A stretch of 64,000 nt of DNA from contig CP145415.1 in the NCBI GenBank assembly GCA_036867785.1, positions 1,054,001 to 1,118,000 on the forward strand, given 5' to 3'. The notes below the pieces were generated by a model that saw only the letters and a program-made list of their open reading frames with translations, was not told the DNA's origin and did no database searches. The DNA is from Plasmodiophora brassicae. Taxonomy: Eukaryota; Endomyxa: Phytomyxea; Phytomyxea; Plasmodiophorida. Shown piece by piece: positions 12,172 to 22,501 of the stretch. The position numbers and the translations under genes were made by a program. Every line of letters starts with the position of its first letter. The first letter of the stretch is position 1.

Positions 12172-13566
12172 ATGTGCGCCGACGGGGAGAATTTTTCCAG
12201 CGCAGTTCGTCGGGTGCCGTCAGCGGCGGCGACGGCGTCCGACGCGGGCCGTTTTTCATTCGACGGCGGGGTTGGACAGGAGATCGTGTGTGTCGGGGGG
12301 CCGGGCGCCATGGGGGCGGCGAGTTCGCTCAGCGCGGTGGACGTCACGGGCGGCGCCGACGATCAGGACGCGATCGTGCGTGATGTGCTGCGCGCCGGGC
12401 TGGAATCGCAGACGGGCATACCGGGTGGTGTCGTCGGTGGGCTCGTTCGACTCGGCGTCATCAAGCGGGACGGGTCGTGGGATGGGCCCCGGTTGCAGCA
12501 GGCGCTTGCTAGGGTTGAGGGCGTATCCGAATGCGCTCTTGGAAGCGCCCATGCGCTGTCATCGTTGTGTCAGGGGAGTCCTGATTCGGCCAATCGGCGT
12601 GTGCCCGTGCCGGCCAACGGGAACGAACGTGCTAATGACTCTGCATTGCGACGGTCTGAAGCGACCTCGCTGGGTCGGGTTGACAACGGTCCACCTGCCG
12701 CTGGGAAACCGTCACCGACGAAATTGCATCTGTCGCCGAGCGACTTCAATCCGGGCACCGTTCCCGGTCTGGCCCGATTCGTCCTAGAAAGAGTGATCAT
12801 GGATCTGGCGTTCCCGGATTGCAAGCTGAACGATATCGTTCAGCAGTACATCAACGTACACGGGCCCGGTGTGCGTTTCATCATGGGCCATTTAAAGAGC
12901 CTTGGTGTTGTCGAGGATGGCGACGCCTCGACGGGAGCGTGCTGGAACAAGGCACGATTTATCGCAGCCTTGCGCCAGCTTCCTCCAGTGCCGGCAAAGT
13001 TTAAGGGAGCCGCCGAGTCCTGCTTCGCGTCGTTATCGCCGATGACCCCGACGGCCAGCTCGGTGGCAAATGGTGCCGCGCCGAAGACCAAGCACGCGAC
13101 GACGACCTCGTCGTTGGGCAATGTTCTTGGATCTGCGGGTCTGACACACCTAGAAGGGGAGTTTATTACAGCGGGCTACACAAAGGCGGAAGCGGTTGCC
13201 GGCTTGACAACAAGGGAGCTTAAAACGATTGGCGTTGCGAATAGTCAGGTCCCGCGCCTAAGAGCGGCCCTGTCAGAGACGGTCGCGAAACCATCTCCTG
13301 CCGAAACACCGACGACTCCAACTCGAGATGCCGTCCACGAACTTGTGCCGCCGGCCGTGAACGCAAGCTCGGGTCCTCTGTTAGATGACGTCCTCCGATC
13401 CGCAGATTTGGAATCACTGTCGGGCACGTTGGCTCGATCGGGTCATACAAACGCGGAACTGGTCGCGACGTCGACGAATCTCGAGTTCAAAGCAATGGGC
13501 ATTACGAAGCGCCAGCGCAAACGACTACGAGCGGCGCTGTCGAATGTGCAGGCCCAGACCTCGTAA
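12172..13566 (+). CDS. Protein with two C-terminal SAM-like repeats
   Basis: Intronless frame of 464 residues. The C-terminal third holds two roughly 55-residue copies, VLGSAGLTHLEGEFITAGY ending VPRLRAAL and VLRSADLESLSGTLARSGH ending RKRLRAAL. Each has the leucine pattern and the closing LKTIGV/FKAMGI-x-RLRAAL typical of SAM-domain helices 3-5, so self-association or adaptor function is plausible. The middle contains a second small helical module around LARFVLERVIMDLAFPDCK and VRFIMGHLKSLGVVEDG, and a similar pattern near IVRDVLRAGLESQTGI with LVRLGVIKRDG. The protein may thus be built from two pairs of degenerate repeats. An alternative start, MGAASSLSAV at 12310, would drop 46 residues. 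The stop lies about 35 bp from the convergent cyclase stop. Confidence 0.7.
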   Translation: MCADGENFSSAVRRVPSAAATASDAGRFSFDGGVGQEIVCVGGPGAMGAASSLSAVDVTGGADDQDAIVRDVLRAGLESQTGIPGGVVGGLVRLGVIKRDGSWDGPRLQQALARVEGVSECALGSAHALSSLCQGSPDSANRRVPVPANGNERANDSALRRSEATSLGRVDNGPPAAGKPSPTKLHLSPSDFNPGTVPGLARFVLERVIMDLAFPDCKLNDIVQQYINVHGPGVRFIMGHLKSLGVVEDGDASTGACWNKARFIAALRQLPPVPAKFKGAAESCFASLSPMTPTASSVANGAAPKTKHATTTSSLGNVLGSAGLTHLEGEFITAGYTKAEAVAGLTTRELKTIGVANSQVPRLRAALSETVAKPSPAETPTTPTRDAVHELVPPAVNASSGPLLDDVLRSADLESLSGTLARSGHTNAELVATSTNLEFKAMGITKRQRKRLRAALSNVQAQTS

Positions 13567-13601
13567 AGTAAGGCGACTACGTTTGCGCTGCAAGTCTGTT
13601 T

Positions 13602-16281
13602 TCATTTCGACTGTAATGCTCTATAACCCTGCCAGTTTGCGGCCGCTGACGACCCGCTTTTCGTCATGAATGCGATAAGGTTCTCGCATGGACCGTCGTT
13701 AGGCTTGAACCGCAACGCGACCTGCAAACATTTGATGGCGTGCTCCCAGTCGCCCTCGAGGTACTTGCGCAGGCCCAGGTCAAAGTTGTCTTTGAACAGC
13801 CTAACGATGCCGATCTGCAGCGAGATTAGGAACTTGTCGTTATCGAAGTCGGAGGTCGCCTTCGAGATCATCGATTTCGTCTTGTGTTCGCTGCGGCGCC
13901 GCTCGATGGCGCTCCTGCTGACGGAGATCGTGGACACTTGGGCGACGCGCGACACCCTCATCACCATCGCCGTGTTCACGTCGTACGTGTGTATGGAGAT
14001 GGGCACGTTGCTGCCCTTGACGGCGATCCTGTCCAGCATCCGGCACAAGGCCCGAGGCGTCTTTGGCAGCAACGACCAGAACTGCCCTGAGAACAGGATC
14101 GGGACCTTGTACTGCTTGGTGGCCGCCATCAACCGCGCCGTCATGTTGACATGTGGCGACAGGTACGACGCGTCGATCTTGAAGCGGGACCCGATGGCGC
14201 CCTCGATCGCCCAGCCGATGTGAAGGCCGATGCCGACCGACACCTCGTTGTTCGGGAACAGTTTCCCGCCCGATGGTGGACAGTTGCGAAGCAGGGCCTC
14301 GAGGCGGTCGGATGGGTTCGCGCACGAGCAGATGACGCGAAGGAACGCGGCCAACGCTTGCGCTGCCAGCTGTTGTGCCTCCTGGACGGCCCTCTGCTCG
14401 GCCTCGCTCAGGCCTGTCATCTCCGTCAGGTCGGCGCTCGGCGCCTGGGCGTGACGCTCGAGGATCGCCTCCATCGCCGTGGTCGACACCATCTCCGGCA
14501 GACGCCATACGACAACGAACGTGTCGCCCAGGTTACGGTTAACGGCTCCGCCCGCCCTGTGCACTTCTGTGTGCACGATCTCGGCGACCTGTGCTCAGGT
14601 TCAGATTGGGCGGTTCGAGCCGGGTGACGAACAGCCAACGAACCGCGTTGACGAACAGCATGATGTCTTCGGACAGGAGCTCGTTGATCTCCTGGAAGTT
14701 CCGAATGTCGCAGAACCCAAAGATGGCCAGCATGCGGCGACCGTCGACCATCGGGTTCAGTTCGCCGTTCGCGCTGATGTTCTTCTGGATCATGGCGGTG
14801 CCGGCCTCGCCAAACCCGATCTGGAGCATGCCGGTCAGCTTCTCGAGCGTCTGCTCGAGAATGGCGGTCTCCATGAGTTCGCCGCCGCCCGCCGCGTTTG
14901 TCATCGTGGTGCCCCGGGTCGACATCTTGCGACTCAACGGATTGTGCCGCAGGCGATTGATCAGCCTCGTCATGCGCTCGATCGGCCCAATCAGTAGGCG
15001 GTTCGCGTCGCGTATGAAGACGAAGGCGCCCACCGCCAGCACGAATACGACCAGCAACGTCTCCAGCATGCTGTACTTGGCGTTCTTCTGCGATTCGGCA
15101 CGGCCGCTGAACAGCGCCTGGGTTTTGTCGTTGATGTACACCGACGTAAGCTCACTGAAACAGCAGCGCAACGTTGGCGATATACGGTCGACCAGCAAGA
15201 GAGCGCGTCTTACGTTGCCCGGTAGGCTGGCAAGTCTGGGGAACTAAACGACCCGGCGAAGGACGACCCTGCGACGCGCACCATCAAGACCTGATATCAC
15301 GTCGCACAGCGTCAGCGTATTTGCACAACCAGCGCTGTCATCGCTAGGGGCCGACTCACAGCCCATTCTTGAGTGCCGAGCGGGTTGGCGAACGTTATGA
15401 ACGAGGCAAATGCCGCATCGAATTCGGCTTGCGTCAGGTTGTAGGCGCCGTTAGCGGCGTCGCTCAGCGCGGTCAGCTGTAGGACCTGCGCGTTGTTGGT
15501 GTCCTGGAAGGTCAGCAGCGGTATGACGAAGATCATGGTCAGGACCATGAACGCCAAGTGGTTCGTCGTGCGTTCCGCTAGTCGTGTGCCCACGACGCTC
15601 TGCTTCTCCTCGACGACTTTCTGGCTGTGCGCCTTTACGATTCTCCGTTTGCTCGTTGGCGTCTTGTCTGGTTGTTGCGGGGCGACTTTGTTGGGTTCCC
15701 GAAAGAACACTGGACACGTTGATATCATCATTGCCTGCATTGCTGCGCGATGAGCGCTGTCACTGACCGCCCGTTTTCTGCCTCTGCAGGAGCAACTTGT
15801 AGAGCTTGGCGACCCGTAGGACCCGAACAATACGAGACACACGCAGAATGCGACTGGCACGTGTGCCTGTTCGCGCCGCCCGTGCGGCTCGCGCCAGCAG
15901 CAGAGTATCGTTCGTGTTCGTCGACAGCTGCGCGCCGACCACCACGTCAAGCGCGGACGGGATTTGCGCCAGGACAGCGATCGTCGAGATCACGTCGAGG
16001 AAGAAGAAGAACGACAGGAAGTACCGGGGCTTGCACAGCGACAGCAGGACGCATTCGACGGCGAACACGGCGAAGGTGACCCAGTACATCGCGACGAACG
16101 CGGTGTCCGCGCTCTTGGGCACCCACGCCATCTGGACATCTGCGGCGAGCAGGCCGATGACTGTGACGATGAACATGACGACGGTCATGTATCGCCCTTC
16201 TAGGGCCACCAGCACCCGTTTACGCCACGACGGCGCCGCCTCAAAGGCGACGTCAGCGATATCCGCCGACGACCTCATCAT
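13602..16281 (-). CDS. Voltage-sensor domain fused to a class III adenylyl/guanylyl cyclase
   Basis: Multi-exon membrane enzyme that would make cAMP or cGMP. From the start MMRSSADIAD the protein has four helices S1-S4. S4 carries arginines every third residue (RILRVSRIVRVLRVAKLYK), the hallmark of a voltage sensor. After a basic linker come a fifth helix (LAFMVLTMIFVIPLLTF), an external region of roughly 100 residues, a sixth helix (MLETLLVVFVLAVGAFVF) and a HAMP-like amphipathic segment (IGPIERMTRLINRLRHNP). The cyclase core follows: FGFCDIRNF (first metal Asp), NLGDTFVVVW (second Asp) and VNMTARL (Asn and Arg of the transition-state pair). Four introns join the pieces, at KTG/VFF, EWA/VLM, RAT/ELT and NA/VAE. 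No K-channel pore signature is seen. The purine-selecting position appears to be Ser, so the substrate base is undecided. Confidence 0.85.
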
Positions 16282-16580
16282 CTCATCGCCTACTATAATC
16301 CCATATGGTAAAGTACGCGTATTATGCCCGACCGTACTTCCCGTACTGCACGAATCGCGCCCCGGTGCAGTCACCGTCCCGCAGATTCGTACGGAGTGGG
16401 CTGCATCCCGTCGGCAGCTCGCAGTTGCCCCACCCGAGCGCAGTGGCGCGCAGACCGCGGTGTTGGGGCGGCGGGTCGGCGTTGTTTTGTTTGGGCAGAC
16501 ACGTCCATTTATTGGTATTACCAGGGGCAGGGAGCTGGGCTGGGCAACCGGGTCGGGCCATCGCCCATCAGTCCAGTGAC
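16282..16580. promoter_or_regulatory. 300-bp divergent promoter, cyclase and CDF genes
   Basis: A head-to-head spacer between the cyclase start (16281) and the CDF start (16581). A minus-strand open frame continues through it, but its residues are low-complexity and unlike the conserved VSD, so I treat it as non-coding. An AT-rich patch (TATAATCCCATATGG) lies just upstream of the cyclase ATG. Confidence 0.4.
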
Positions 16581-18449
16581 ATGAGGCGGCGCTGGTCGGC
16601 AGCGGGGGACGACCTCGAGTATGGCCTGCTGGCCGAGGACAAGGCGGGCGCATCGACCGAGGGTCAGGTGCTCGATCGGCAGGGGTTCGGTGCTGTGCTG
16701 TACCGGTTGCCCGACGGGAAGGTCATCCGAACCGCGCACGGTATCGCCGGCGCATTTATTATTCGCCCTGGCCGGGAGTCATGGCGTCCTGTTCGCAGAC
16801 TTGCTGCCGTACCGGGTTTCCCATGCCGATCTTCGGCGTATGAAGCCTGCGCTGGCTGCGTTCTATGCGGACCAGAACGCGCAGATCGATGACCTGCTCA
16901 CGATGGAGAGGCACATCCATAATGTGACGGCCGACGTTCGACGGCCAGTTGCCGGCACTGAATCGGACATCTCGTCCGATGCGCTGTTCTATCACAACGC
17001 CATCCTTCCGCTGTCAAACGAAGGTCAGCGACACTTGCGGCTGCTGCTCGACCGGCATCTCATCGTTGCCATTCGTCAGAGTCCCCGGAGCGTTCGCGCC
17101 AGACGGAGGCGTTCTGGGACAGACAGGTTGTTTATGCAATAACGTCTGGCACCTGCATAAACCTTGGCCTGGCTCTGTACGCATGCAGGTCGGGATGCAC
17201 ATCTGGGCAATGCTGAACACATGGCCCGGTAGGCTGAATATCTACCTGGCGTATCAGACCGGGTCCCTCTCGGTCGCAGCGTCGACGGCGGACACGATTC
17301 TGGACCTGCTGACCACCACTATCCTCAACGTGTCCGCCTGGATGAGAAGGCAGCGGGACCCGTACAACTATCCGTTGGGCAAGACGCGGCTGGAGCCGAT
17401 TGGGATCCTGCTATTCGCCGGCAAGCTGCGACCGTCAAACCAGTGCTCTTCGACCTTCATCTGACATCGTCGGCAGTGGTAATGGGGCTGGCGGCGTTGT
17501 CCATTTTCGGCGAGTCCGTCCAGAGGCTGATCGAGGGGCCAGCGGCCCCAACCGCACGTACGTTGAACGTTCCGTTCAGCGGGCACGATGGGCCTCTGAC
17601 GGCTTCTGTGTTGACGTTCGTTTAGTGTCGATGGGACTGTTACTCGTTGCGTATATCATCAACGCCGCCTGCAAGGTCGTAGTTATTGCCTATTGCACTG
17701 TCGTTACGCGCAACACGTCGTCGTCGTCGTCAAGTAGCCCCTGCAAGATCCTTGCCAAGGAGCAGTCCTTCGATCTACGTAGGTGTTTGCCGTTGTTCGC
17801 ATCCGACCGCAATCCCACCGTCGTGACATTCCAGTCACGTACACGTGCGGGTTTGGAGCCGCGTCACTGGCATCGGTCGGCAATGGTGTCATCTGGTAGG
17901 GCAACCATACGCACGGCCAGGTCAAAGCGCGCCTTCCCTGACTGCGCCCGAAGGTTCATTGATCCGGTTGTTGCCATCCTGCTGTCGATCTACATTGCCA
18001 CTAGCTGGATGAGCGATGCCCGGGAGCATATCTGCCGCCTCGGTGAGTTCACCCGTTCGGTCCTCTCGCGTTGCCCGGCGCTGACGTCCTGGCTGTGACT
18101 CTCCAGTTGGCAAGACCGCGGATTCGAGGTTCATCGCCCAGTTCACCTACTTGGCGCTACGGCACGACTCGAGAATCTGCTGGGTCGACGACGTGAAGGC
18201 CGTCCACTTCGGCGAGAACCTCATGGTTACCGGTCATGCATCGGGCACACCGGCTCCCGGGTCTGATCGCTGCGCGCCACACAGGTCGAAGTGCACATCG
18301 GGCTGCCGGCAGACATGCCGCTTCGCGACAGCCACGACGTTGGCGAAAGCCTCCAGATCAAACTGGAGGGCCTGGAGATCGTCGAGATCGCCCACGTCCA
18401 CACCGACTACATGTACTGCCACCCCTGGAAGGAGCACAACGTCCAATAG
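16581..18449 (+). CDS. Cation diffusion facilitator, Mn-type (plant MTP8-11-like)
   Basis: Metal/proton antiporter of endomembranes, probably exporting Mn2+ or a related metal from the cytosol. It is heavily interrupted (about eight introns). Reconstructed landmarks are a cytosolic segment with FYADQNAQIDDLL, TM1 (ITSGTCINLGLALYAC), TM2 with the metal motif DTILD after GSLSVAAST, RRQRDPYNYPLGKTRLEPIG (CDF signature), TM3 (VVMGLAALSIFGESV), TM4 (LSMGLLLVAYIINA), TM5 (AKEQSFDLLTYTCGFG), TM6 (FIDPVVAILLSIYIATSW) and a ferredoxin-like cytosolic domain with VEVHIGLPADMPL and DVGESLQIKLEGLE. The intron at 17421-17476 uses GC-AG borders. The TM5 metal motif reads ExxxD instead of the family's DxxxD. 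N-terminal exon borders near 16690-16800 are unsure. Confidence 0.85.
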
Positions 18450-18587
18450 CAACGGATCGTTCGCTGACTGTCATACGAATGTCGTAGTCTCCCCCGTCGC
18501 CCCCTTCGAAAGTAGTTGACAGAATCGCTGTATTTTACGATTACGGGCCCTGGATCCCGACGATTACGACGTAGCCATCGGCGGCGT

Positions 18588-20621
18588 TCACAGCGTCTTG
18601 TTCGTCGCGGTCGCGTTGACCGTCGTGTTCATTGCGGTCGCGTTCGCGACGACCGGGATCGCCGTCGCGTTCATGGCGGTCGTTGCGTTCACGGGCGCCA
18701 CCGTCATGGCCACGGCGGGCGCCATCGTCGCATTCACGATCGCCGCGCCGAGCACCGGGATCGCCCGAGCGTGCCTGTACACGCCGGCGGGCGCCTCGTT
18801 GCTCTCACACGAATCGTTCGACGGCGGCGGCGAGGGCACCACCGGGAACGTCGTCGGCGGTGGCGAGGGCACCACCGGGAACGTCGTCGGCGGTGGCGAG
18901 GGCGCCACTGGGAACGTCGTGGACATGTTCGCCGTACCGGCAGGCGGCTTCGTGAACGCAACGCTGAACGTGGGCGCCGCGGTCGACGGGGCCGGCGACG
19001 GCATCGTCGTCGGGAACGCTGACGCCGGCGACGGCATCGTCGTCGGGAACGCTGTCGACGCCGCCGTCGTCCCCGGTGCAGTGGACGGCGCCAGCGACGG
19101 GACCGTTGGTGACGGCGACGTTGATGGGGCCGGTGACGGCTTCGTCGTCGGGAACGCAGTCGACGCCGCCGTCGTCCCCGGCGCAGTGGACGGCGCCAGC
19201 GACGGGACCGTCGGTGGCGGCGACGTCGACGGGGCCGGCGACGGTACTGCTGGGAACGCTGGCGACGCCGTCGCCCCCGGTGCGGTGGACGGCGCCGGCG
19301 ACGGGACCGGTGGGATCGCCGACGACGGTGCCGTCGTCGGCGCCGACGTGCATGGCAACGGCTCGCCGGTGCCGGTCAGCTGGGTTGGCCGGCGACGCAG
19401 GTAGGGCAGCTTGTCGGCGCCCGTGTTGTTCGTGGCCGTGTACGTGAGGACGTAGGTGGCGCCGGCGTCGACCGGGATCCGTTCCATCGGGACGGTGACG
19501 GTCGGCGTCAGGATCTTCTGGGCGCACGTCGCCAGGTCCAGCAGCTGCGTGCTGTTCCGCAGGGCGTCGCCGCCCTGGCCCGCCAGCATCGTCATCTGGA
19601 ACAGGTTCATGTTGCTGAGCGCCATCTTCTCGGCGCCGACGTGCGCCTTGTCGCTGATGCAGTTCTCGACGAACTTGCCGAACAGCTGGTCGGCGTAGTA
19701 CCGCTCCTTGGGCTGCCCGCACAGGCACTCGTCGATCACCCGGCGCAGGACGTCCGCCGACTCGAACACGGGCATGTCCGGCACGACGCTGTTGTTCGCC
19801 ATCTTCACCGGCATCGGCGGCGTCGGCACCGACGCCGTCGTTGTCGGGGGCGGCGTCGGCACCGCCGTCGACGCGTTCGCGGAAGACGTCGGCGCCGGCG
19901 TCGCCGCCTGTTTCGTGGCGGCCGCCGGCGCGGTCGTGGGCGCCGAGCACGTCGCCGGCTGCATGGCGATGGGCTGGATGAGGCCGGATCCGTCGGCGGC
20001 GAACCGGGTCGCCCACTGCTGCAGGGCGTCCGGCGTCGTGGGCACCTGGACCGGGCCGGCGCAGGTGCCGCACATGCCGTTGCAGGTCGTCGTCGTGTTC
20101 GACGACACGTGCACCTGGTACGGGGCGACGATGAAGCTGACGGGGCCCTGCACCGACTGGATCGTCGCCGTCAGCTGCGCGTTGGCCGGGTCGGTCGTGA
20201 CGCTGACGCCCAGGGCGCCGGGGACGTTGGCCGCGAAGTACGCCGGCACGTCCGACAGCGTCATGTTGGCGGTGCCGACGCTGACGAATTGCTGGTTGTA
20301 GTTACCGCCCGTCTGCATCGTCAGCGTGCAGCCCGTGTTCGCGTTGACGTACTTGAGCCGGCAGGCGGACACGAACGAGTACGCCTGGCTGATCACGACG
20401 CCCTTGTCGTCGAGCGGGGCGGCCAGCTCGCACTGCAACTCGACGTCGCTGGTCTTGAAGAACGAGTACAGGCCGGTGCCCTGCCAGGCGTACAGCGACT
20501 GGGCGTCGCAGGTCAGGAAGTGGGGATCGCCGCTGACGGCGCAGGTGCAGCCGGCGTCGGCGACCAGTGGCAGGGCGACCAGGGCCAGCGCTCCCAGGGC
20601 GATGCTCGCGACCACCACCAT
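18588..20621 (-). CDS. Secreted VWD-domain, Thr/Pro-rich mucin-like protein
   Basis: Single-exon secreted or wall protein of about 677 residues. It begins MVVVASIALGALALVALPLVADAGC, a clear signal peptide. A von Willebrand factor type D-like domain follows at once (CAVSGDPHFLTCD, GTGLYSFFK, CNGMCGTC at its end). A Thr/Ala/Pro-rich spacer leads to a Cys-containing helical segment (VFESADVLRRVIDECLCG, FGKFVENCIS). The C-terminal 270 residues are tandem Pro/Ser/Thr repeats such as PSPAPSTAPGTTAASTAFP and FPVVPSPPPTT, ending in an Asn/Thr-rich tail with many N-x-T sequons (NATTAMNATA). Heavy O- and N-glycosylation is expected. The repeats make long antisense open frames, which I regard as shadows. 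I chose 20621 as the start because the signal peptide follows it directly. Confidence 0.82.
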   Translation of the reverse strand: MVVVASIALGALALVALPLVADAGCTCAVSGDPHFLTCDAQSLYAWQGTGLYSFFKTSDVELQCELAAPLDDKGVVISQAYSFVSACRLKYVNANTGCTLTMQTGGNYNQQFVSVGTANMTLSDVPAYFAANVPGALGVSVTTDPANAQLTATIQSVQGPVSFIVAPYQVHVSSNTTTTCNGMCGTCAGPVQVPTTPDALQQWATRFAADGSGLIQPIAMQPATCSAPTTAPAAATKQAATPAPTSSANASTAVPTPPPTTTASVPTPPMPVKMANNSVVPDMPVFESADVLRRVIDECLCGQPKERYYADQLFGKFVENCISDKAHVGAEKMALSNMNLFQMTMLAGQGGDALRNSTQLLDLATCAQKILTPTVTVPMERIPVDAGATYVLTYTATNNTGADKLPYLRRRPTQLTGTGEPLPCTSAPTTAPSSAIPPVPSPAPSTAPGATASPAFPAVPSPAPSTSPPPTVPSLAPSTAPGTTAASTAFPTTKPSPAPSTSPSPTVPSLAPSTAPGTTAASTAFPTTMPSPASAFPTTMPSPAPSTAAPTFSVAFTKPPAGTANMSTTFPVAPSPPPTTFPVVPSPPPTTFPVVPSPPPSNDSCESNEAPAGVYRHARAIPVLGAAIVNATMAPAVAMTVAPVNATTAMNATAIPVVANATAMNTTVNATATNKTL

Positions 20622-20927
20622 GTCTGTCGGTCCCGGTATGCTTACGAAATGTTTCGTTAACGGTTGATAAACTGTTTCAACAATGACGCCGAGGGCCACC
20701 GCCTGCTGGTGACAGGGGAAGTATCGGTCCCGGCACGCCCAGCGTTGTGTCACGCTGACTGGGGAGGGGGCGGGCTGTGTGGCGTCATGGGCGACTCAGA
20801 CGCGACAATATCGCCTAGTTGAGTCACGGGTCGATCGACACCCAGGGCAGGGGGGTCCCCCGGGTATGGAGTCACCGCTGCACCCTGGAGCGCGTCCGTT
20901 TGACGACCCGGGTCTACCTGCCGGCGT
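20622..20927. other. 306-bp intergenic region
   Basis: Upstream of the VWD gene and downstream of the RGS gene, both on the minus strand. It probably holds the VWD-gene promoter. No repeat or gene is apparent. Confidence 0.45.
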
Positions 20928-22501
20928 TCACGCCCCCATTGACCGTCGGGTACGCGGCGCTTTCGACCCGTCTTGCAGGGCAGACGTCGACAATGGCCGA
21001 TGGCGTCGTCACGACGGCGACGTCGCTTACGTAGGTCAGCGCGCGCATGGCATTATCTTGTTGCAGGAAGTCATCCCACAGGCGCGCGTACTCTGGGTAC
21101 GCCTGAAACCTGCATGGGGCGTCTCACTGGTTCAACCCCAGCGGACGATGATTCCCGGACGACGAGCGAACCGTGGCACGTACCTGTAGAGCAGCGAATC
21201 ATGGATCAGCCGAACGATCTCTATCCGGGCGCGTTCGAATAGGTCGGGGCGGTCCCATGCCGCGTAGGCCTCGACAGGGACGACGGCGACGCCGACGCGA
21301 CTCATTCGCCTCGCGGCCGCATGCAGCAGCGACCGGCGAGGTTGTGGCTCCCCGATCGCGGCGAATCGGCGCTTGAGCTCGTGCGTCACTTCCCAACCGA
21401 CGTTGACCGGCAATGGCGCTCCCGGAGCGAAATACGTCCGGTAGATGTGCAGGGCTCGCGCACGACGCTCTTCCATCGTCGTCGTCATCGGATCCGCGAA
21501 CATCGCCACGTAGTTGTTGTTGTCCACCCAGAACAGCAGGCTTTCCTGTGCACGAACGTCAAACGCGGCAACTGGCCCGGCGAATCTGGGCGTACGACAG
21601 CGTATTCGTTGATCATGAAGGTGCGCATGGCGTCGAAGTTGGCGCGAACGGCCAGGAAGCGCTCCAGCAGGACCGGGTTCGACATGCGATGGCACTCTGT
21701 CTGCAGCCGGTCGTGCAGGAAGGACCGGTAGACGGGGAAGCCGACCGTGATGACGATGACCGCCAGGCAGGCGACCAGCTGGGTACAGGCCGGCACGCCG
21801 CCCGATATGTCCAAGGTCACGTAGGCGATGTTCAGCAGGACGACGACGACGCCGACGCGGGCGAGCCAGGCGAACTCTGTAATGATGCCGAGGATATCGC
21901 GGAGGCCTTTCAGCTTGTACGCCATGACGCCCACTGCGATGGACATCGCGAGGACTTCCCCGATTTGCATCTGGACGACGATGCGGACGCTGGGTATAGC
22001 CTTGAAAGCGTTCGCGTGGCTAGTGGACTGGTACACGGGATGGGTGATCGCGAACGCCAACGTGGGCATGGCGAACAACAGGACGATGGCAACGGTGCTG
22101 TGAATGGCGAACTGGTTCGACGCGAGGTGCCGATGCTGTCTGAACCAAGACCCGTTCGACGCGTCAACGTTCGCGACTTCGTTGGCGAGGCCGGCCGAGT
22201 AGTAGAACAGCCAGCACCGGTAGCAGTGCAGCCACAGGGTGATGCCAATGCTGGCAGCGTTCGTCGATCGCCAGATCGGATCGATCAGGTCGTCGCTCAT
22301 GAGCGTCGCCATGGCTTCCGTGGAAATGTACACGACGCCGGCGAGCGTCGCGACCGCAACGATGGACGGGTGCCGCGACAGAATCGGCTGCCGGCGTCGT
22401 CGCCGAACGAACAGGGCCAGCGCGACCGGAACGAACGCGCACGTGAACACCAGGCATGCTATCGTGAACGCCCGCACCGCATCGTCATCAACCTGCCTCA
22501 T
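20928..22501 (-). CDS. Seven-transmembrane protein with C-terminal RGS domain
   Basis: Receptor-like regulator of heterotrimeric G proteins; the RGS domain would accelerate GTP hydrolysis by G-alpha at the plasma membrane. From MRQVDDDAV there are seven hydrophobic helices (for example AFTIACLVFTCAFVPVALAL, FAIHSTVAIVLLFAMPTLAF, LVACLAVIVITVGFPVY). The cytosolic RGS fold has NPVLLERFLAVRANFDAM, ESLLFWVDNNNY, IYRTYFAPGAPLPVNVG, ERARIEIVRLIHDSLLYRF and YPEYARLWDDFL. Splicing joins NEYA to ESLLFW and LLYR to FQAYPEY. The last exon is short and basic, and a donor GTAAGC makes the stop at 20928 the best model. The architecture matches plant RGS1 and fungal or amoebal GPCR-RGS fusions. The ligand is unknown. 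Confidence 0.85.

Noticed and set aside
16282-16653. Upstream extension of the cyclase frame
   Set aside because: About 125 residues without conservation or helix pattern, lying in a divergent promoter; the MM start just before the VSD is preferred.
18516-20660. Long plus-strand frames opposite the VWD-protein gene
   Set aside because: They arise from the GC-rich repeats on the other strand, consist of Gly/Asp/Arg low complexity and have no family match; the minus frame has a signal peptide and a VWD domain.
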